Of a DNA stretch of 64,000 bases, positions 26,942-36,645 are shown piece after piece. The position numbers were made by a program, and so were the translations under genes. The notes beneath the pieces are model-generated. The model saw only the letters and a program-made list of their open reading frames with translations. It did no database searches and was not told the origin of the DNA. Location of the stretch: contig CBFHHY010000010.1 in NCBI GenBank assembly GCA_965655795.1, positions 1 through 64,000 of the forward strand. The letters run 5' to 3'. This DNA is from TMED14 sp002167805. GTDB taxonomy: Bacteria; Bacteroidota; Bacteroidia; Flavobacteriales; Schleiferiaceae. How positions within the stretch are numbered: the first letter of the stretch is position 1; the number at the start of each line of letters is the position of its first letter.

Positions 26942-27919
26942 ATGACATTAAATAATTTAGCTATTTTAACTTCAGGAGGAGACTCCCCCGGCATGAATGC
27001 TGCCATTCGAGCTGTTGTGAGAACTGGAGTGTTCTATAAAAAAAGAGTTTTTGGAGTCCAGAGAGGTTATGATGGGCTAATCCAAAATGATTTTAGAGCT
27101 TTGGACGCGAGAAGTGTAAAGGGTATACTTTCTCGAGGTGGAACAATATTAAAATCTGCGAGGAGCGAAGCATTTCGCACAAAAAAAGGAAGAGAAGCCG
27201 CAGCTTACAACTTGAATAAAAACAATATCAACGCACTAATTGTAATTGGTGGGGATGGTACTTTTACGGGGGCTCATTTATTGCATAAAGAATTTGGTTT
27301 CCCCATAATAGGAATCCCTGGAACAATTGATAATGACCTTTATGGAACTGATAACACTATTGGGTATGACACTGCTAACAATACAGTTGTAAAATGCATT
27401 GATAAAATTCGTGATACGGCTAATAGTCATAACCGTCTTTTTATAGTCGAAGTAATGGGAAGAGATTCCGGATTTATAGCCCTTAGCGCTGGAGTGGCGA
27501 CTGGGGCATTAGATGTAGTACTCCCGGAAACCGCGACCAACTTCGATAGAATGTTTGATGCTGTGCAAAGGGGAGTCAAAAATAAAAAAACAAGTAATAT
27601 AATTGTTGTTGCAGAGGGGAATAAGCTAGGTACGCCATTTGAAATTTCTCAAAAACTTATTAATAAGTATCCTCATTTAGATATTAAAGTCACAGTTCTA
27701 GGCCATGTTCAACGCGGAGGCTCTCCTTCAACATTAGATCGTGTTAATGCAAGTGTTATGGGGGTTGCAGCTGTAGAAAATCTAATAAATGGTAAGTCTG
27801 ATGTGATGGTCGGAATTGTCAATAATAAAGTTAAATGCACATCGCTAGAGAGATCAATTAATAACAATGCCTCAATTAATTTCGAGCTTGAAAGAATATC
27901 TAAAATTTTATCTACCTAA
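26942..27919 (+). CDS. pfkA: ATP-dependent 6-phosphofructokinase
   Basis: It phosphorylates fructose 6-phosphate to fructose 1,6-bisphosphate, the committed step of glycolysis. Motifs are TSGGDSPGMNAAIR at the N-terminus, GGDGTFTGA, the catalytic TIDNDLYGTDNTIGYDTA, and MGRDSGFIA. With 325 residues it has the standard length. It is the first gene of an operon that continues to gapA, with a 15-bp gap. Confidence 0.97.
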   Translation: MTLNNLAILTSGGDSPGMNAAIRAVVRTGVFYKKRVFGVQRGYDGLIQNDFRALDARSVKGILSRGGTILKSARSEAFRTKKGREAAAYNLNKNNINALIVIGGDGTFTGAHLLHKEFGFPIIGIPGTIDNDLYGTDNTIGYDTANNTVVKCIDKIRDTANSHNRLFIVEVMGRDSGFIALSAGVATGALDVVLPETATNFDRMFDAVQRGVKNKKTSNIIVVAEGNKLGTPFEISQKLINKYPHLDIKVTVLGHVQRGGSPSTLDRVNASVMGVAAVENLINGKSDVMVGIVNNKVKCTSLERSINNNASINFELERISKILST

Positions 27920-27934
27920 TTAAATTAATAAAAA

Positions 27935-28927
27935 ATGAAAAAAATCGCAATCAATGGGTTCGGTCGAATTGGTCGACTTGCTTTTAGAAATTTATTAGAG
28001 AAAAAAAACCTGGAAGTAATTGCCATTAATGACCTTACAGATACACCAACACTTGCGCATCTCCTTAAATACGATAGTGCTCACGGAATTTTCCCCGGTG
28101 ATGTTAAACATACCAATAATAGCTTGATCATAAACGGTAAAGAAATAAAAATAACAGCTATAAAAAACCCATCTGAACTCCCTTGGAGAGAGTTAAATAT
28201 CGATATGGTTGTCGAGTCAACTGGACTATTTACATCCGCAGAACAACTTCAGATGCACATTGCTGCAGGTGCTAAAAAAGTTGGTTTGTCAGCGCCAGCA
28301 AAAGGAAATGTCAAAACTATAGTTCTTGGAGTAAATGATCATCTCTTAACATCTTCAGATTTGATATTAAGTAACGCTTCGTGCACAACCAATTGTCTCG
28401 CGCCAATGATGAAAGTTTTAAACGATAACTTCGGGGTTAACAAAGGATATATGTTAACTGTTCATGCTTATACTAATGATCAAAATATTCAAGACGCACC
28501 CCATAAAGACCTGCGAAGAGCAAGGGCTGCCGGAATAAATATGATTCCAACAACAACAGGTGCAGCGAAAGCTGTAGGTCTTGTTTTGCCTGAACTTGAA
28601 GGGAAATTAGATGGTTATGCCATCCGAGTTCCTGTCATCACCGGATCTGCCACAGATATAACTGTGGAATTAAATAAAAACGTTACAAAAGAAGAGGTGA
28701 ATGTCGCAATGAAAACTGCTGCAGAAACTTATTTAAAAGGAGTGATGCAGTATACAGAAGACCTTATTGTTTCATCAGACATTGTTGGGAACACTCATTC
28801 GTGTATTTTTGACTCAGGTATTACCTCAGCAAATGAAAACTTAGTTAAAATCATGGGATGGTATGATAATGAAGCCGGCTACTCTGCAAGAATGGCAGAC
28901 ATTACGGAGCATTTTGTGAATTTATAA
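27935..28927 (+). CDS. gapA: glyceraldehyde-3-phosphate dehydrogenase, type I
   Basis: It oxidises glyceraldehyde 3-phosphate with NAD and phosphate. The 330 residues show the NAD-binding start INGFGRIGR, the catalytic SCTTNCLAP with Cys near residue 150, and WYDNEAGYSARM near the C-terminus. It lies directly downstream of pfkA and 10 bp upstream of a sugar kinase. Confidence 0.97.
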   Translation: MKKIAINGFGRIGRLAFRNLLEKKNLEVIAINDLTDTPTLAHLLKYDSAHGIFPGDVKHTNNSLIINGKEIKITAIKNPSELPWRELNIDMVVESTGLFTSAEQLQMHIAAGAKKVGLSAPAKGNVKTIVLGVNDHLLTSSDLILSNASCTTNCLAPMMKVLNDNFGVNKGYMLTVHAYTNDQNIQDAPHKDLRRARAAGINMIPTTTGAAKAVGLVLPELEGKLDGYAIRVPVITGSATDITVELNKNVTKEEVNVAMKTAAETYLKGVMQYTEDLIVSSDIVGNTHSCIFDSGITSANENLVKIMGWYDNEAGYSARMADITEHFVNL

Positions 28928-28937
28928 TTACCCCGCT

Positions 28938-29816
28938 ATGATTTTAATTATTGAAAGCGGCTCAACTAAAGCGGATTGGGTTTGTCTTGATAATTCCGGT
29001 GCCGAGATAGACCGATGGTCTATCATGGGCTTTAACCCATACTTTCATTCTGCAAATTTTATAAGTCAAACATTACTAAAGCATCCTGAAATTCGTCAAA
29101 TTAAAGAAAGTGTAGACCAAGTTTGGTTCTATGGTGCAGGGTGTAGTTCGGAATCATTGAACAAAATTGTTTTCCACGGTTTGACCTCTGTCTTTCAGAA
29201 TGCAATGGTCAGAGTTGATCACGACTTAAAGGCTGCGGCGTTTGCAACCTATAATGAAGAGCCTCATATAGTATGCATACTTGGGACAGGTTCAAACTCT
29301 TGTTATTTTGATGGTAATAAATTAACTGAAAAAGTTCCAGCTCTCGCATACATACTTGGAGATGAAGGGTCTGCATGTTCGATTGGGAAAAAGCTATGCG
29401 CAGACTGGATGTATAAATTGATGCCTAAAAGTTTAATTGATGATTTCAATGAATCTTTCAAAACATCTAAAAAGGAAATATTAGAAAATGTTTACCATCG
29501 TGAGCATGCCAATGTTTATCTAGCTTCCTTTTCCCGATTCGCTGGAAATCATTCTGAAAATACCTATATTCAAAAAATTGTGCGAGATGGCTTTAGAAAA
29601 TTCTTAGAAATCCACGTGATGTGTTTCGAAGAAGCGAAAATTGGTGTTCCTGTGAATTTTGTAGGCTCCGTCGCAAAAGCTTTTGAGCCGTTATTAAAAG
29701 AGGAGTGTGAGCGGCTTAATCTCTCATACGGAAGAACTCAAGCTAAGCCCGTCAATCTATTAGTGCAATATCATTTAAAAACGCTTGATATTCTTTCTAA
29801 AGAACTAAACAATTGA
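28938..29816 (+). CDS. BadF/BcrA-type sugar kinase (N-acetylglucosamine kinase-like)
   Basis: An ASKHA-fold ATPase of 292 residues. ESGSTKADWV (phosphate-1 loop) and GTGSNSCYFDG (phosphate-2 loop) are visible, with ILGDEGSACSIGKKL typical of the GlcNAc kinase-like branch. A gene of this type follows pfkA-gapA in many flavobacteria. The sugar is uncertain: GlcNAc by family, or glucose released by the adjacent maltose phosphorylase by context. Confidence 0.85.
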   Translation: MILIIESGSTKADWVCLDNSGAEIDRWSIMGFNPYFHSANFISQTLLKHPEIRQIKESVDQVWFYGAGCSSESLNKIVFHGLTSVFQNAMVRVDHDLKAAAFATYNEEPHIVCILGTGSNSCYFDGNKLTEKVPALAYILGDEGSACSIGKKLCADWMYKLMPKSLIDDFNESFKTSKKEILENVYHREHANVYLASFSRFAGNHSENTYIQKIVRDGFRKFLEIHVMCFEEAKIGVPVNFVGSVAKAFEPLLKEECERLNLSYGRTQAKPVNLLVQYHLKTLDILSKELNN

Positions 29817-30484
29817 TAAAAGCGATAATTTTTGATTTAGATGGTGTAGTCGTAGATACTGCAAAACATCATTTCAAAGCATGGTCACTAGTCGCTAAAA
29901 AACTAAATGTACCTTTCGCTGAAGATCAAAACGAAGATTTAAAAGGCGTTTCAAGGGCCAATTCATTAGAAAAAATCCTTCAATGGGGTGATTTGGAAAT
30001 TAGTCTGGATAAAAAGCAAGAATTATTAGACTATAAAAATAAAATATACCTGAATCTTATATCCAAAATCTCTTCAAAAGATCTTCTTCCCGGAGTTTAC
30101 CATTTGATTGAAACATTTGGAAAGAATGGTTACAAAATTGCCTTAGGCTCTTCCTCTAAAAATGCAATACCAATTTTGAAAAAATTAGAATTATTCGATT
30201 TGTTCGATGAGATTGTTGATGGAAATTTAGTTTCTATTTCAAAACCTAACCCTGAGGTTTTTCTAAAAGCCTCATCATTATTGGGTGTTCCCAAAGAAAA
30301 ATGTCTTGTTTTTGAAGATGCTCAATCTGGTATCCAAGCAGCCTTAAATGCCGGAATGTATTGCATAGCCGTTGAAAATAAAGGAAACCTAATTGGAGCT
30401 CACAAAAAAGTAAATTCTTTAAATGAAATTTCAGATATTTCTGCCTTAATTAATGATCTAGCCGATAAGAAACCCAAAACCTAA
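29813..30484 (+). CDS. pgmB: beta-phosphoglucomutase
   Basis: It interconverts beta-glucose 1-phosphate and glucose 6-phosphate, the step that follows maltose phosphorolysis. It is a HAD-superfamily enzyme of 223 residues with the nucleophile and acid/base pair D8 and D10 in FDLDGVVVDT, the LGSSSKN motif II and the FEDAQSGIQAA motif. The start codon is TTG, overlapping the stop of the kinase gene; the conserved N-terminus begins at the second codon, which supports this choice. It overlaps the GH65 gene by one base. Confidence 0.93.
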   Translation: MIKAIIFDLDGVVVDTAKHHFKAWSLVAKKLNVPFAEDQNEDLKGVSRANSLEKILQWGDLEISLDKKQELLDYKNKIYLNLISKISSKDLLPGVYHLIETFGKNGYKIALGSSSKNAIPILKKLELFDLFDEIVDGNLVSISKPNPEVFLKASSLLGVPKEKCLVFEDAQSGIQAALNAGMYCIAVENKGNLIGAHKKVNSLNEISDISALINDLADKKPKT

Positions 30485-32766
30485 TGAGGCCAAATATTGA
30501 TATTCACGAATGGAAAATAATTGAATCCCATTGGGACTCAAATCACCAAATCATTTCAGAAAGCGTCTTTTCTCTTGGAAATGGAAGAATGGGTCAGAGA
30601 GCAAATAATGAAGAAGGTTTTAGCGGTAAGCATCTACTCGGATCATATATTGGAGGGGTATATTATCCAGATAAAACGAAAGTAGGATGGTGGAAAAATG
30701 GATATCCTGAATACTTTGCTAAAGTTCTAAACTCAGTCAATTTTTCAGGATTACATCTCTTAATTGATGGAGAAGTCCTAGATCTCAATAAAGTCAATGT
30801 CAATTCTTTTAAACGAGAACTTGATATGCAGCAAGGAATTCTCAAAAGAGAATTTCAGGTAATTATGAAAAGTGGCATTAATGTTACTGTGCATGCTGAA
30901 CGTTTTTTAAGTATCGCACAAGATGATCTTGCGGTTATGCGTTACCAAATTGAGATAGACAAAAATGGCATAATAGATATAGAGCCTTTTTTAGACTTTA
31001 ATATCAAAAACTCAGATTCGAATTGGGATGAAACATTTTGGGAGCCTATTAAACAAGGCGCTAATGAAGAACGTGCATTCATTCAGAATAAAACAAAAAA
31101 ATCAGATTTCCATGTGTGCGCTTCCATGGAGTGTCGTTTAGAGGGAGTCAAAGGGGTACCTGATGAAGCTAATAACAAAGTAAAAACTTGCTATAATATT
31201 TCAGCAAAAGGTCATAAAAAATATATTTTATACAAATATGTTTCAGTAGTCAGTTCACAAAACATAAAAAAAAATATAGGCAATTATGCAAAAAAAAGAG
31301 CTGAATACGCCGCGAATACTGGTTATCAGTTTCTGATAAACGAACATAAAAATAAATGGCTAGAAAAGTGGAAGTATGCGGATATTAAAATCAATGGAGA
31401 CCCAAAGGCCCAGCAAGCCATTCGTTTCAATATTTTTCAATTATTACAAACCTTTACAGGTGTTGATCCTAGGCTGAACATTGGACCCAAAGGTTTTACC
31501 GGTGAAAAATACGGGGGATCTACATACTGGGATACAGAAGCTTATTGTCTTCCTTTTTACCTTGCCTCTGCAGATCCTGAAATTTCTAAAAACCTATTGG
31601 TATATCGATATAATCAACTCGATAAGGCTATAGAAAATGCAGAAAAGTTAGGATTTAAAAATGGCGCTGCCTTATTCCCTATGGTGACTATGAATGGTGA
31701 GGAGTGTCATAATGAGTGGGAAATTACTTTTGAAGAAATTCATAGGAATGCCGCAATTGTTTATGCGATATACAATTACATACGACATACCCAAGACTAT
31801 AACTATTTAGAAGAAGGTGGTCTTGAGGTTATTATTGCCGTTGCAAGATTCTGGGCTCAAAGAGTTAACTGGAGCGATGAAAAAGAAAAATATGTCATTT
31901 TAGGGGTCACTGGCCCAAATGAATATGAAAATAATGTGAACAATAACTATTTCACCAATTTTATGGCTTCTTGGTGCTTGAAGTATGGTATTGATTCTAT
32001 CGACACATTAAAAAATAAAAAAAGTCACTCCTGTAAAAGAATTATCAGTAAAACAAACCTGAAAAATAAAGAGCTAGAAAATTGGAAAGCAATACAAGAA
32101 AATATTTTTATACCCTACAGTGAAAGCTATAATATTTTTCTTCAGCAAGATGGGTTTTTGGATAAAGACATTACTCCCGCCGCTGAAATTCCCAATGATC
32201 AAAGGCCCATAAATCAGAATTGGAGTTGGGATCGAATTCTACGATCTCCATATATTAAACAAGCAGATACACTTCAAGGTATGTTTTTCTTTGAAGACCA
32301 AACCCCTATGAACGTCTTGAAGAAAAATTTTGATTTTTATGAACCTCTGACGGTACATGAAAGCTCCTTGAGCCCGAGTATCCATAGTATACTTGCAAGC
32401 CGTCTTGATTATAAAGAAAAAGCTTATCAACTGTATCTAAGAACAGCACGTCTTGATCTTGATGATTACAACAATGAAGTTCATGAGGGACTTCATATAA
32501 CTGCGATGGGAGGAACGTGGATGGCCATCGTTTATGGTTTTGGTGGAATGAAAATTAATGGAGAAATGTTATGCTTTGAACCAAAATTGCCAGATCAGTG
32601 GGAAAAACTATCATTTCATATTCGATGGAGAAAGTCGATATTGAAGATTATCATAGATGCAAATGGGTTTTCCATTGAAAATATCCAAGGAAATAAAATT
32701 AATTTCAATGTCTATGGAAAAGATCACACCCTAGAAGTTGATCAAATTTTCGATAGTCGAGTATAG
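30484..32766 (+). CDS. GH65 glycoside phosphorylase, probably maltose phosphorylase
   Basis: It phosphorolyses an alpha-linked glucobiose to beta-glucose 1-phosphate and glucose in the cytoplasm. It has 760 residues with the GH65 N-terminal beta-sandwich, the helical (alpha/alpha)6 catalytic domain (YWDTEAYCLPFYL, catalytic acid E480 in GVTGPNEYEN) and the C-terminal HEGLHITAMGGTW region. GH65 also contains trehalose and kojibiose phosphorylases; the flanking pgmB, amylases and SLC45-like transporter make maltose the most likely substrate. Confidence 0.93.
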   Translation: MRPNIDIHEWKIIESHWDSNHQIISESVFSLGNGRMGQRANNEEGFSGKHLLGSYIGGVYYPDKTKVGWWKNGYPEYFAKVLNSVNFSGLHLLIDGEVLDLNKVNVNSFKRELDMQQGILKREFQVIMKSGINVTVHAERFLSIAQDDLAVMRYQIEIDKNGIIDIEPFLDFNIKNSDSNWDETFWEPIKQGANEERAFIQNKTKKSDFHVCASMECRLEGVKGVPDEANNKVKTCYNISAKGHKKYILYKYVSVVSSQNIKKNIGNYAKKRAEYAANTGYQFLINEHKNKWLEKWKYADIKINGDPKAQQAIRFNIFQLLQTFTGVDPRLNIGPKGFTGEKYGGSTYWDTEAYCLPFYLASADPEISKNLLVYRYNQLDKAIENAEKLGFKNGAALFPMVTMNGEECHNEWEITFEEIHRNAAIVYAIYNYIRHTQDYNYLEEGGLEVIIAVARFWAQRVNWSDEKEKYVILGVTGPNEYENNVNNNYFTNFMASWCLKYGIDSIDTLKNKKSHSCKRIISKTNLKNKELENWKAIQENIFIPYSESYNIFLQQDGFLDKDITPAAEIPNDQRPINQNWSWDRILRSPYIKQADTLQGMFFFEDQTPMNVLKKNFDFYEPLTVHESSLSPSIHSILASRLDYKEKAYQLYLRTARLDLDDYNNEVHEGLHITAMGGTWMAIVYGFGGMKINGEMLCFEPKLPDQWEKLSFHIRWRKSILKIIIDANGFSIENIQGNKINFNVYGKDHTLEVDQIFDSRV

Positions 32767-32877
32767 ATCCCCGAAACATAGAATTTCATTTCTTCAACTT
32801 TTAAAGAAGTTTATTCAAAAGTTGTAAAATTGTAATGATATTTATAGTGTCTTCGAATTAAAATCTCCATTAGTGAA

Positions 32878-35259
32878 ATGAAAAAAATCTTTTGTATTGT
32901 TTTCACCATTTTTATTTCCTTGTCTTGTTCGAATAGCAAAACTAAAAATAGCTATGTTGACGGAAATAGCCTTGGATATAGACCATTTGAGCTGAATGCT
33001 GAAACCAGTAAGTTTTTTATCGATGATTTCTCAATTTCAAGAATAAAAAACGTAAGGTGGCCCAAGGGGTTGTATTCAACTTTTCAGAAAGACTCCTCAA
33101 TATACAGAATAACAGGGAAAATGAGTCGGCCTCTAGATTTAGCTAAATTTAATACCGGCGATAGAGATATCTCCATTTTAATCAAGCAAAAATATTTTGA
33201 GACTATTCAAATTGAATATAAGGGGAATTCAGGCGATTCAGTATATATTTTTGGGAGTTTCAATAATTGGAAACGAGGTTCAAACCTGATGAGACCAAAA
33301 AATAATTCCTTGTCATCAGATAAACAAGATTTCACTTATGACTTAAACCTTTCCCCGGGAATTTATGAATTTAAATTCCAAGTAAATGGGAACGAAAGAA
33401 TTGATAATACCAGTCCATATCAACTAGTTAAAAATGGTTCCGGCAGTTATAATCATAAGTTAGTTGTTAATCCACCTGGAGAAGAGTCTGACCCATTAAG
33501 GGTCTTCGATATTGGCGTTCGAAACTTCAAGGGGTTTTCGAAACCCTGCGTTATTATTGACAGTCTTCCAAAGAATCAAACTCTTTACGCATTCTGGAAT
33601 ACATCATTAATTTCAAAAGAGCTAATTACACATCAAAATGATGGTAAGTTCTGGATTCAACTTCCCAAAAAATCACTTTGGAACGTCAGAAATCACCTTC
33701 ACATATACTCAGATAATGGAAGTCAAATTAGTAATGATTTGCTTATCCCTTTTAGTCAAGATGATGTTATTAAATCTGTTAATGAGCTCAATCGACAAGA
33801 TTGGGAAGCTGCTACTTTGTATTTCCTTATGGTAGACAGGTTTGCAAATGGAAATTTTTCAAATGATATGCCATTAAAGCAAAATGATGTTTTGCCTTTA
33901 GCTGATTATTTAGGGGGAGACTTGGAGGGAATAAATAAAATGATTGACAATGATTATTTTGAAGACTTTGGTTTTAATACCGTTTGGCTATCTCCAATAA
34001 CCAAAAACCCAAAAGGCGCTTGGGGTTTATGGAATAAAGGGGGAGTTAAGACAAAGTTTTCAGGTTATCATGGGTATTGGCCAATTAGCTCTACCCTTCC
34101 CGATAATCGCCTGGCCTCTAAAGAATCTATTTCAAATTTAATCGAAACGGCTCATAGTCGAGATTTAAATGTTTTACTTGACTATGTTGCAAATCATGTA
34201 CACCTTGAACATCCTGTATTTAAGAATAACCCTGATTGGGCAACAGAATTATACTTTAAAGACGGAAGTACAAATACAGAAAAGTGGGACTCTCATCGCT
34301 TAACAACTTGGTTTGACAACCATTTGCCTACGCTCGATTTAAGAAGGCCAGATGTTGTTAATCCGATGACAGACTCAGCCATTATTTGGCTAAAAGACTA
34401 TGGCTTTGACGGATTTAGGCATGATGCAACAAAGCATGTTGACATCTTGTTTTGGAGAACTTTATCAAAAAAAATTAAAAATCAGATAAGCAAGAAAAAA
34501 AATAAAAGAGTATTTCAAATTGGCGAGACCTATGGAAGTCCTGATCTAATATCTAGTTATTTAGGACCTGGGCTTCTCGATGCACAATTTGACTTTAATC
34601 TTTATGACGCCGCTGTAAATTTTTTTGCAGGCTTTGATAACGACTCTGAAAAATTAAAAGAGACACTGATCAATAGTCTGAACAAATATGGATATCATCA
34701 CCTGATGGGTAATATTTCTGGAAATCAAGACAAGCCACGATTTATTTCATTGGCTAGTAAAGAGGTGAGTCCCAATGAAGACACGAAATTAGCTGGGTAT
34801 GTGAGACAAATTGGAACTAAAACTACCCCATACGCTTATTCTAAACTTGCTTTACTCCATGCATTTAATCATGCTATTCCTGGTGTCCCCATAATTTACT
34901 ATGGCGATGAGTTTGGAATGCCTGGAGCAAACGATCCCGATAACCGAAGAATGATGAAATTTGACGGATACAGCCCTGAAGAGATGAATCTTAAAATTTT
35001 AGTTCGTCAAATTGTTCAGGCAAGAAGAAAACATATGGCTTTAAACTATGGCAATACAGAAATTATAAGTCTAAATAAAAGCGTAATTAATATCAAAAGA
35101 AGCTATTTAAATGAACATATTGATATTATTTTGAACAACAGTAATTTGCCTTTCACAATAAAAATAGATTCCAAAGCCCGAGTAATTGCTGGTAATGGTA
35201 ATTTAGGCATTAGCCAAGTAACGGTTCCTGCCTTTGGCTTCGTTTATCTTTTAACCTAG
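32878..35259 (+). CDS. GH13 alpha-amylase-family lipoprotein with glycogen-binding-like domain
   Basis: A 793-residue surface or periplasmic alpha-glucan hydrolase with lipobox SLSC (C17). Residues about 110-200 form an AMPK/CBM48-like glycogen-binding fold (VYIFGSFNNWKRG...YEFKFQVNG). The catalytic barrel shows region I DYVANHVHLEHP, region II GFDGFRHDATKH with the nucleophile Asp, and region III IGETYG with the acid Glu. In region IV the usual NHD is NQD (GNISGNQDKPR). It begins a unit with the second GH13 gene, 12 bp apart. The resemblance is closest to neopullulanase/SusA-like Bacteroidota enzymes. Confidence 0.9.
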   Translation: MKKIFCIVFTIFISLSCSNSKTKNSYVDGNSLGYRPFELNAETSKFFIDDFSISRIKNVRWPKGLYSTFQKDSSIYRITGKMSRPLDLAKFNTGDRDISILIKQKYFETIQIEYKGNSGDSVYIFGSFNNWKRGSNLMRPKNNSLSSDKQDFTYDLNLSPGIYEFKFQVNGNERIDNTSPYQLVKNGSGSYNHKLVVNPPGEESDPLRVFDIGVRNFKGFSKPCVIIDSLPKNQTLYAFWNTSLISKELITHQNDGKFWIQLPKKSLWNVRNHLHIYSDNGSQISNDLLIPFSQDDVIKSVNELNRQDWEAATLYFLMVDRFANGNFSNDMPLKQNDVLPLADYLGGDLEGINKMIDNDYFEDFGFNTVWLSPITKNPKGAWGLWNKGGVKTKFSGYHGYWPISSTLPDNRLASKESISNLIETAHSRDLNVLLDYVANHVHLEHPVFKNNPDWATELYFKDGSTNTEKWDSHRLTTWFDNHLPTLDLRRPDVVNPMTDSAIIWLKDYGFDGFRHDATKHVDILFWRTLSKKIKNQISKKKNKRVFQIGETYGSPDLISSYLGPGLLDAQFDFNLYDAAVNFFAGFDNDSEKLKETLINSLNKYGYHHLMGNISGNQDKPRFISLASKEVSPNEDTKLAGYVRQIGTKTTPYAYSKLALLHAFNHAIPGVPIIYYGDEFGMPGANDPDNRRMMKFDGYSPEEMNLKILVRQIVQARRKHMALNYGNTEIISLNKSVINIKRSYLNEHIDIILNNSNLPFTIKIDSKARVIAGNGNLGISQVTVPAFGFVYLLT

Positions 35260-35271
35260 AATTCAATCTCA

Positions 35272-36645
35272 ATGAAAAAAATAGCATTATTAATAATCGT
35301 ATTAAACTCATTTGCTTGTAATCAAGCTGCTATTGTGAATGACTCTAGCCACCACCCCTTTCATCCTGAATGGTCCAAGCATTCCAATATTTATGAAGTT
35401 AACATAAGACAATACACTCCGGAAGGAACATTTAATGCCTTTGAAAAACATCTTCCAAGATTAAAAGAATTGGGGGTAGATATACTGTGGCTCATGCCAA
35501 TTCAGCCTATCGGAAAAATAAAGCGAAAAGGAATTTTGGGATCATATTATTCCATCAGTGATTATTCTGCCATAAACCCTGAATTTGGATCAAAGGAAGA
35601 CTTTTTGGAATTAGTCAAAACTTCTCATAATCTTGGAATACGAGTAATTCTAGACTGGGTACCTAACCACACATCGTGGGATCACCACTGGATGAGCGAG
35701 TCTCCTGATTTTTATTTTAGAGATCCACAAACAGGAATCATATCAAATGGGCTCGATGATCATAATAATCCAACAGATTGGACCGATGTTGCAGAGCTTG
35801 ATTATGACAACCCCGCTATGCAAGAAGAAATGAGGCAAGAAATGCTCTGGTGGCTTGAAGAATTTGATATTGACGGTTTCCGATGTGATATGGCAGGGGG
35901 ACAATCTGATGAATTTTGGGAAGAGACCATTTTATTTCTAAGAGGTGTTAAAAAAGAACTCTTTATGCTGGCTGAATCCGAACATCTCCCTTTACACAAT
36001 TCTGGCTTTGACATGACCTATGGTTGGGAGTTTCATCATCTTTTAAACAAGGTTGCAGGGGATATGGAAAGTGTAAAATTATTAGATGACTATCTTGAAA
36101 AGCAAAGGACTTCTTTTCCTCAAGATGGATATCGAATGTATTTCATTGATAACCATGATGAAAATTCTTGGAATGGAACGGTAAAGAGCAGAATTGGAGA
36201 TAATGCACATCCAGCATTTATACTGTGTTGTACAATGTTAAATAGCATGCCTCTAATGTACTCGGGTCAAGAAGTTGGACTAGATAAAAGTTTAAGGTTT
36301 TTTTCAAGAGATACAATCAGTTGGGAGACTCCATCTCAGGAAAAATTTTACTCAAAAGCCCTAAGCCTGAAAAGAAGCCAAAATTCTCTTGCTAATGGTA
36401 ATTGGGGGGGCACGCAAGACCGAATTTTAGTTGAAAACAACTCCGTTTATGCTTTTTATAGATCGAAAGGGAGCAATAAGGTTGTTGTTTTTATCAATTT
36501 CAGTGATGAGCAAATAGAAATTAATTACAAAAATTCTGTCAAAGGAAAATTTAAGAATTGGTTTACAGGAGATAACATAACCTTGAAAAAAAATGGTACG
36601 CTGACCTTGGGACCAAATGATTTTAGAGTATTTACTAAAGCATAA
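35272..36645 (+). CDS. GH13 alpha-amylase lipoprotein
   Basis: A second alpha-glucan hydrolase of 457 residues, with lipobox SFAC (C16) and no accessory binding domain. Region I is DWVPNHTS, region II DGFRCDMAG with the nucleophile Asp (the following KH of many alpha-amylases is absent), region III LAESE and region IV FIDNHDEN. A short C-terminal beta domain ends LGPNDFRVFTKA. It probably trims products of the larger enzyme. Its stop abuts the convergent kbl stop. Confidence 0.9.
   Translation: MKKIALLIIVLNSFACNQAAIVNDSSHHPFHPEWSKHSNIYEVNIRQYTPEGTFNAFEKHLPRLKELGVDILWLMPIQPIGKIKRKGILGSYYSISDYSAINPEFGSKEDFLELVKTSHNLGIRVILDWVPNHTSWDHHWMSESPDFYFRDPQTGIISNGLDDHNNPTDWTDVAELDYDNPAMQEEMRQEMLWWLEEFDIDGFRCDMAGGQSDEFWEETILFLRGVKKELFMLAESEHLPLHNSGFDMTYGWEFHHLLNKVAGDMESVKLLDDYLEKQRTSFPQDGYRMYFIDNHDENSWNGTVKSRIGDNAHPAFILCCTMLNSMPLMYSGQEVGLDKSLRFFSRDTISWETPSQEKFYSKALSLKRSQNSLANGNWGGTQDRILVENNSVYAFYRSKGSNKVVVFINFSDEQIEINYKNSVKGKFKNWFTGDNITLKKNGTLTLGPNDFRVFTKA

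Noticed and set aside
29813..29815. Alternative later start for pgmB instead of TTG
   Set aside because: The conserved HAD nucleophile region begins at residue 5, so any later start would remove catalytic Asp residues.
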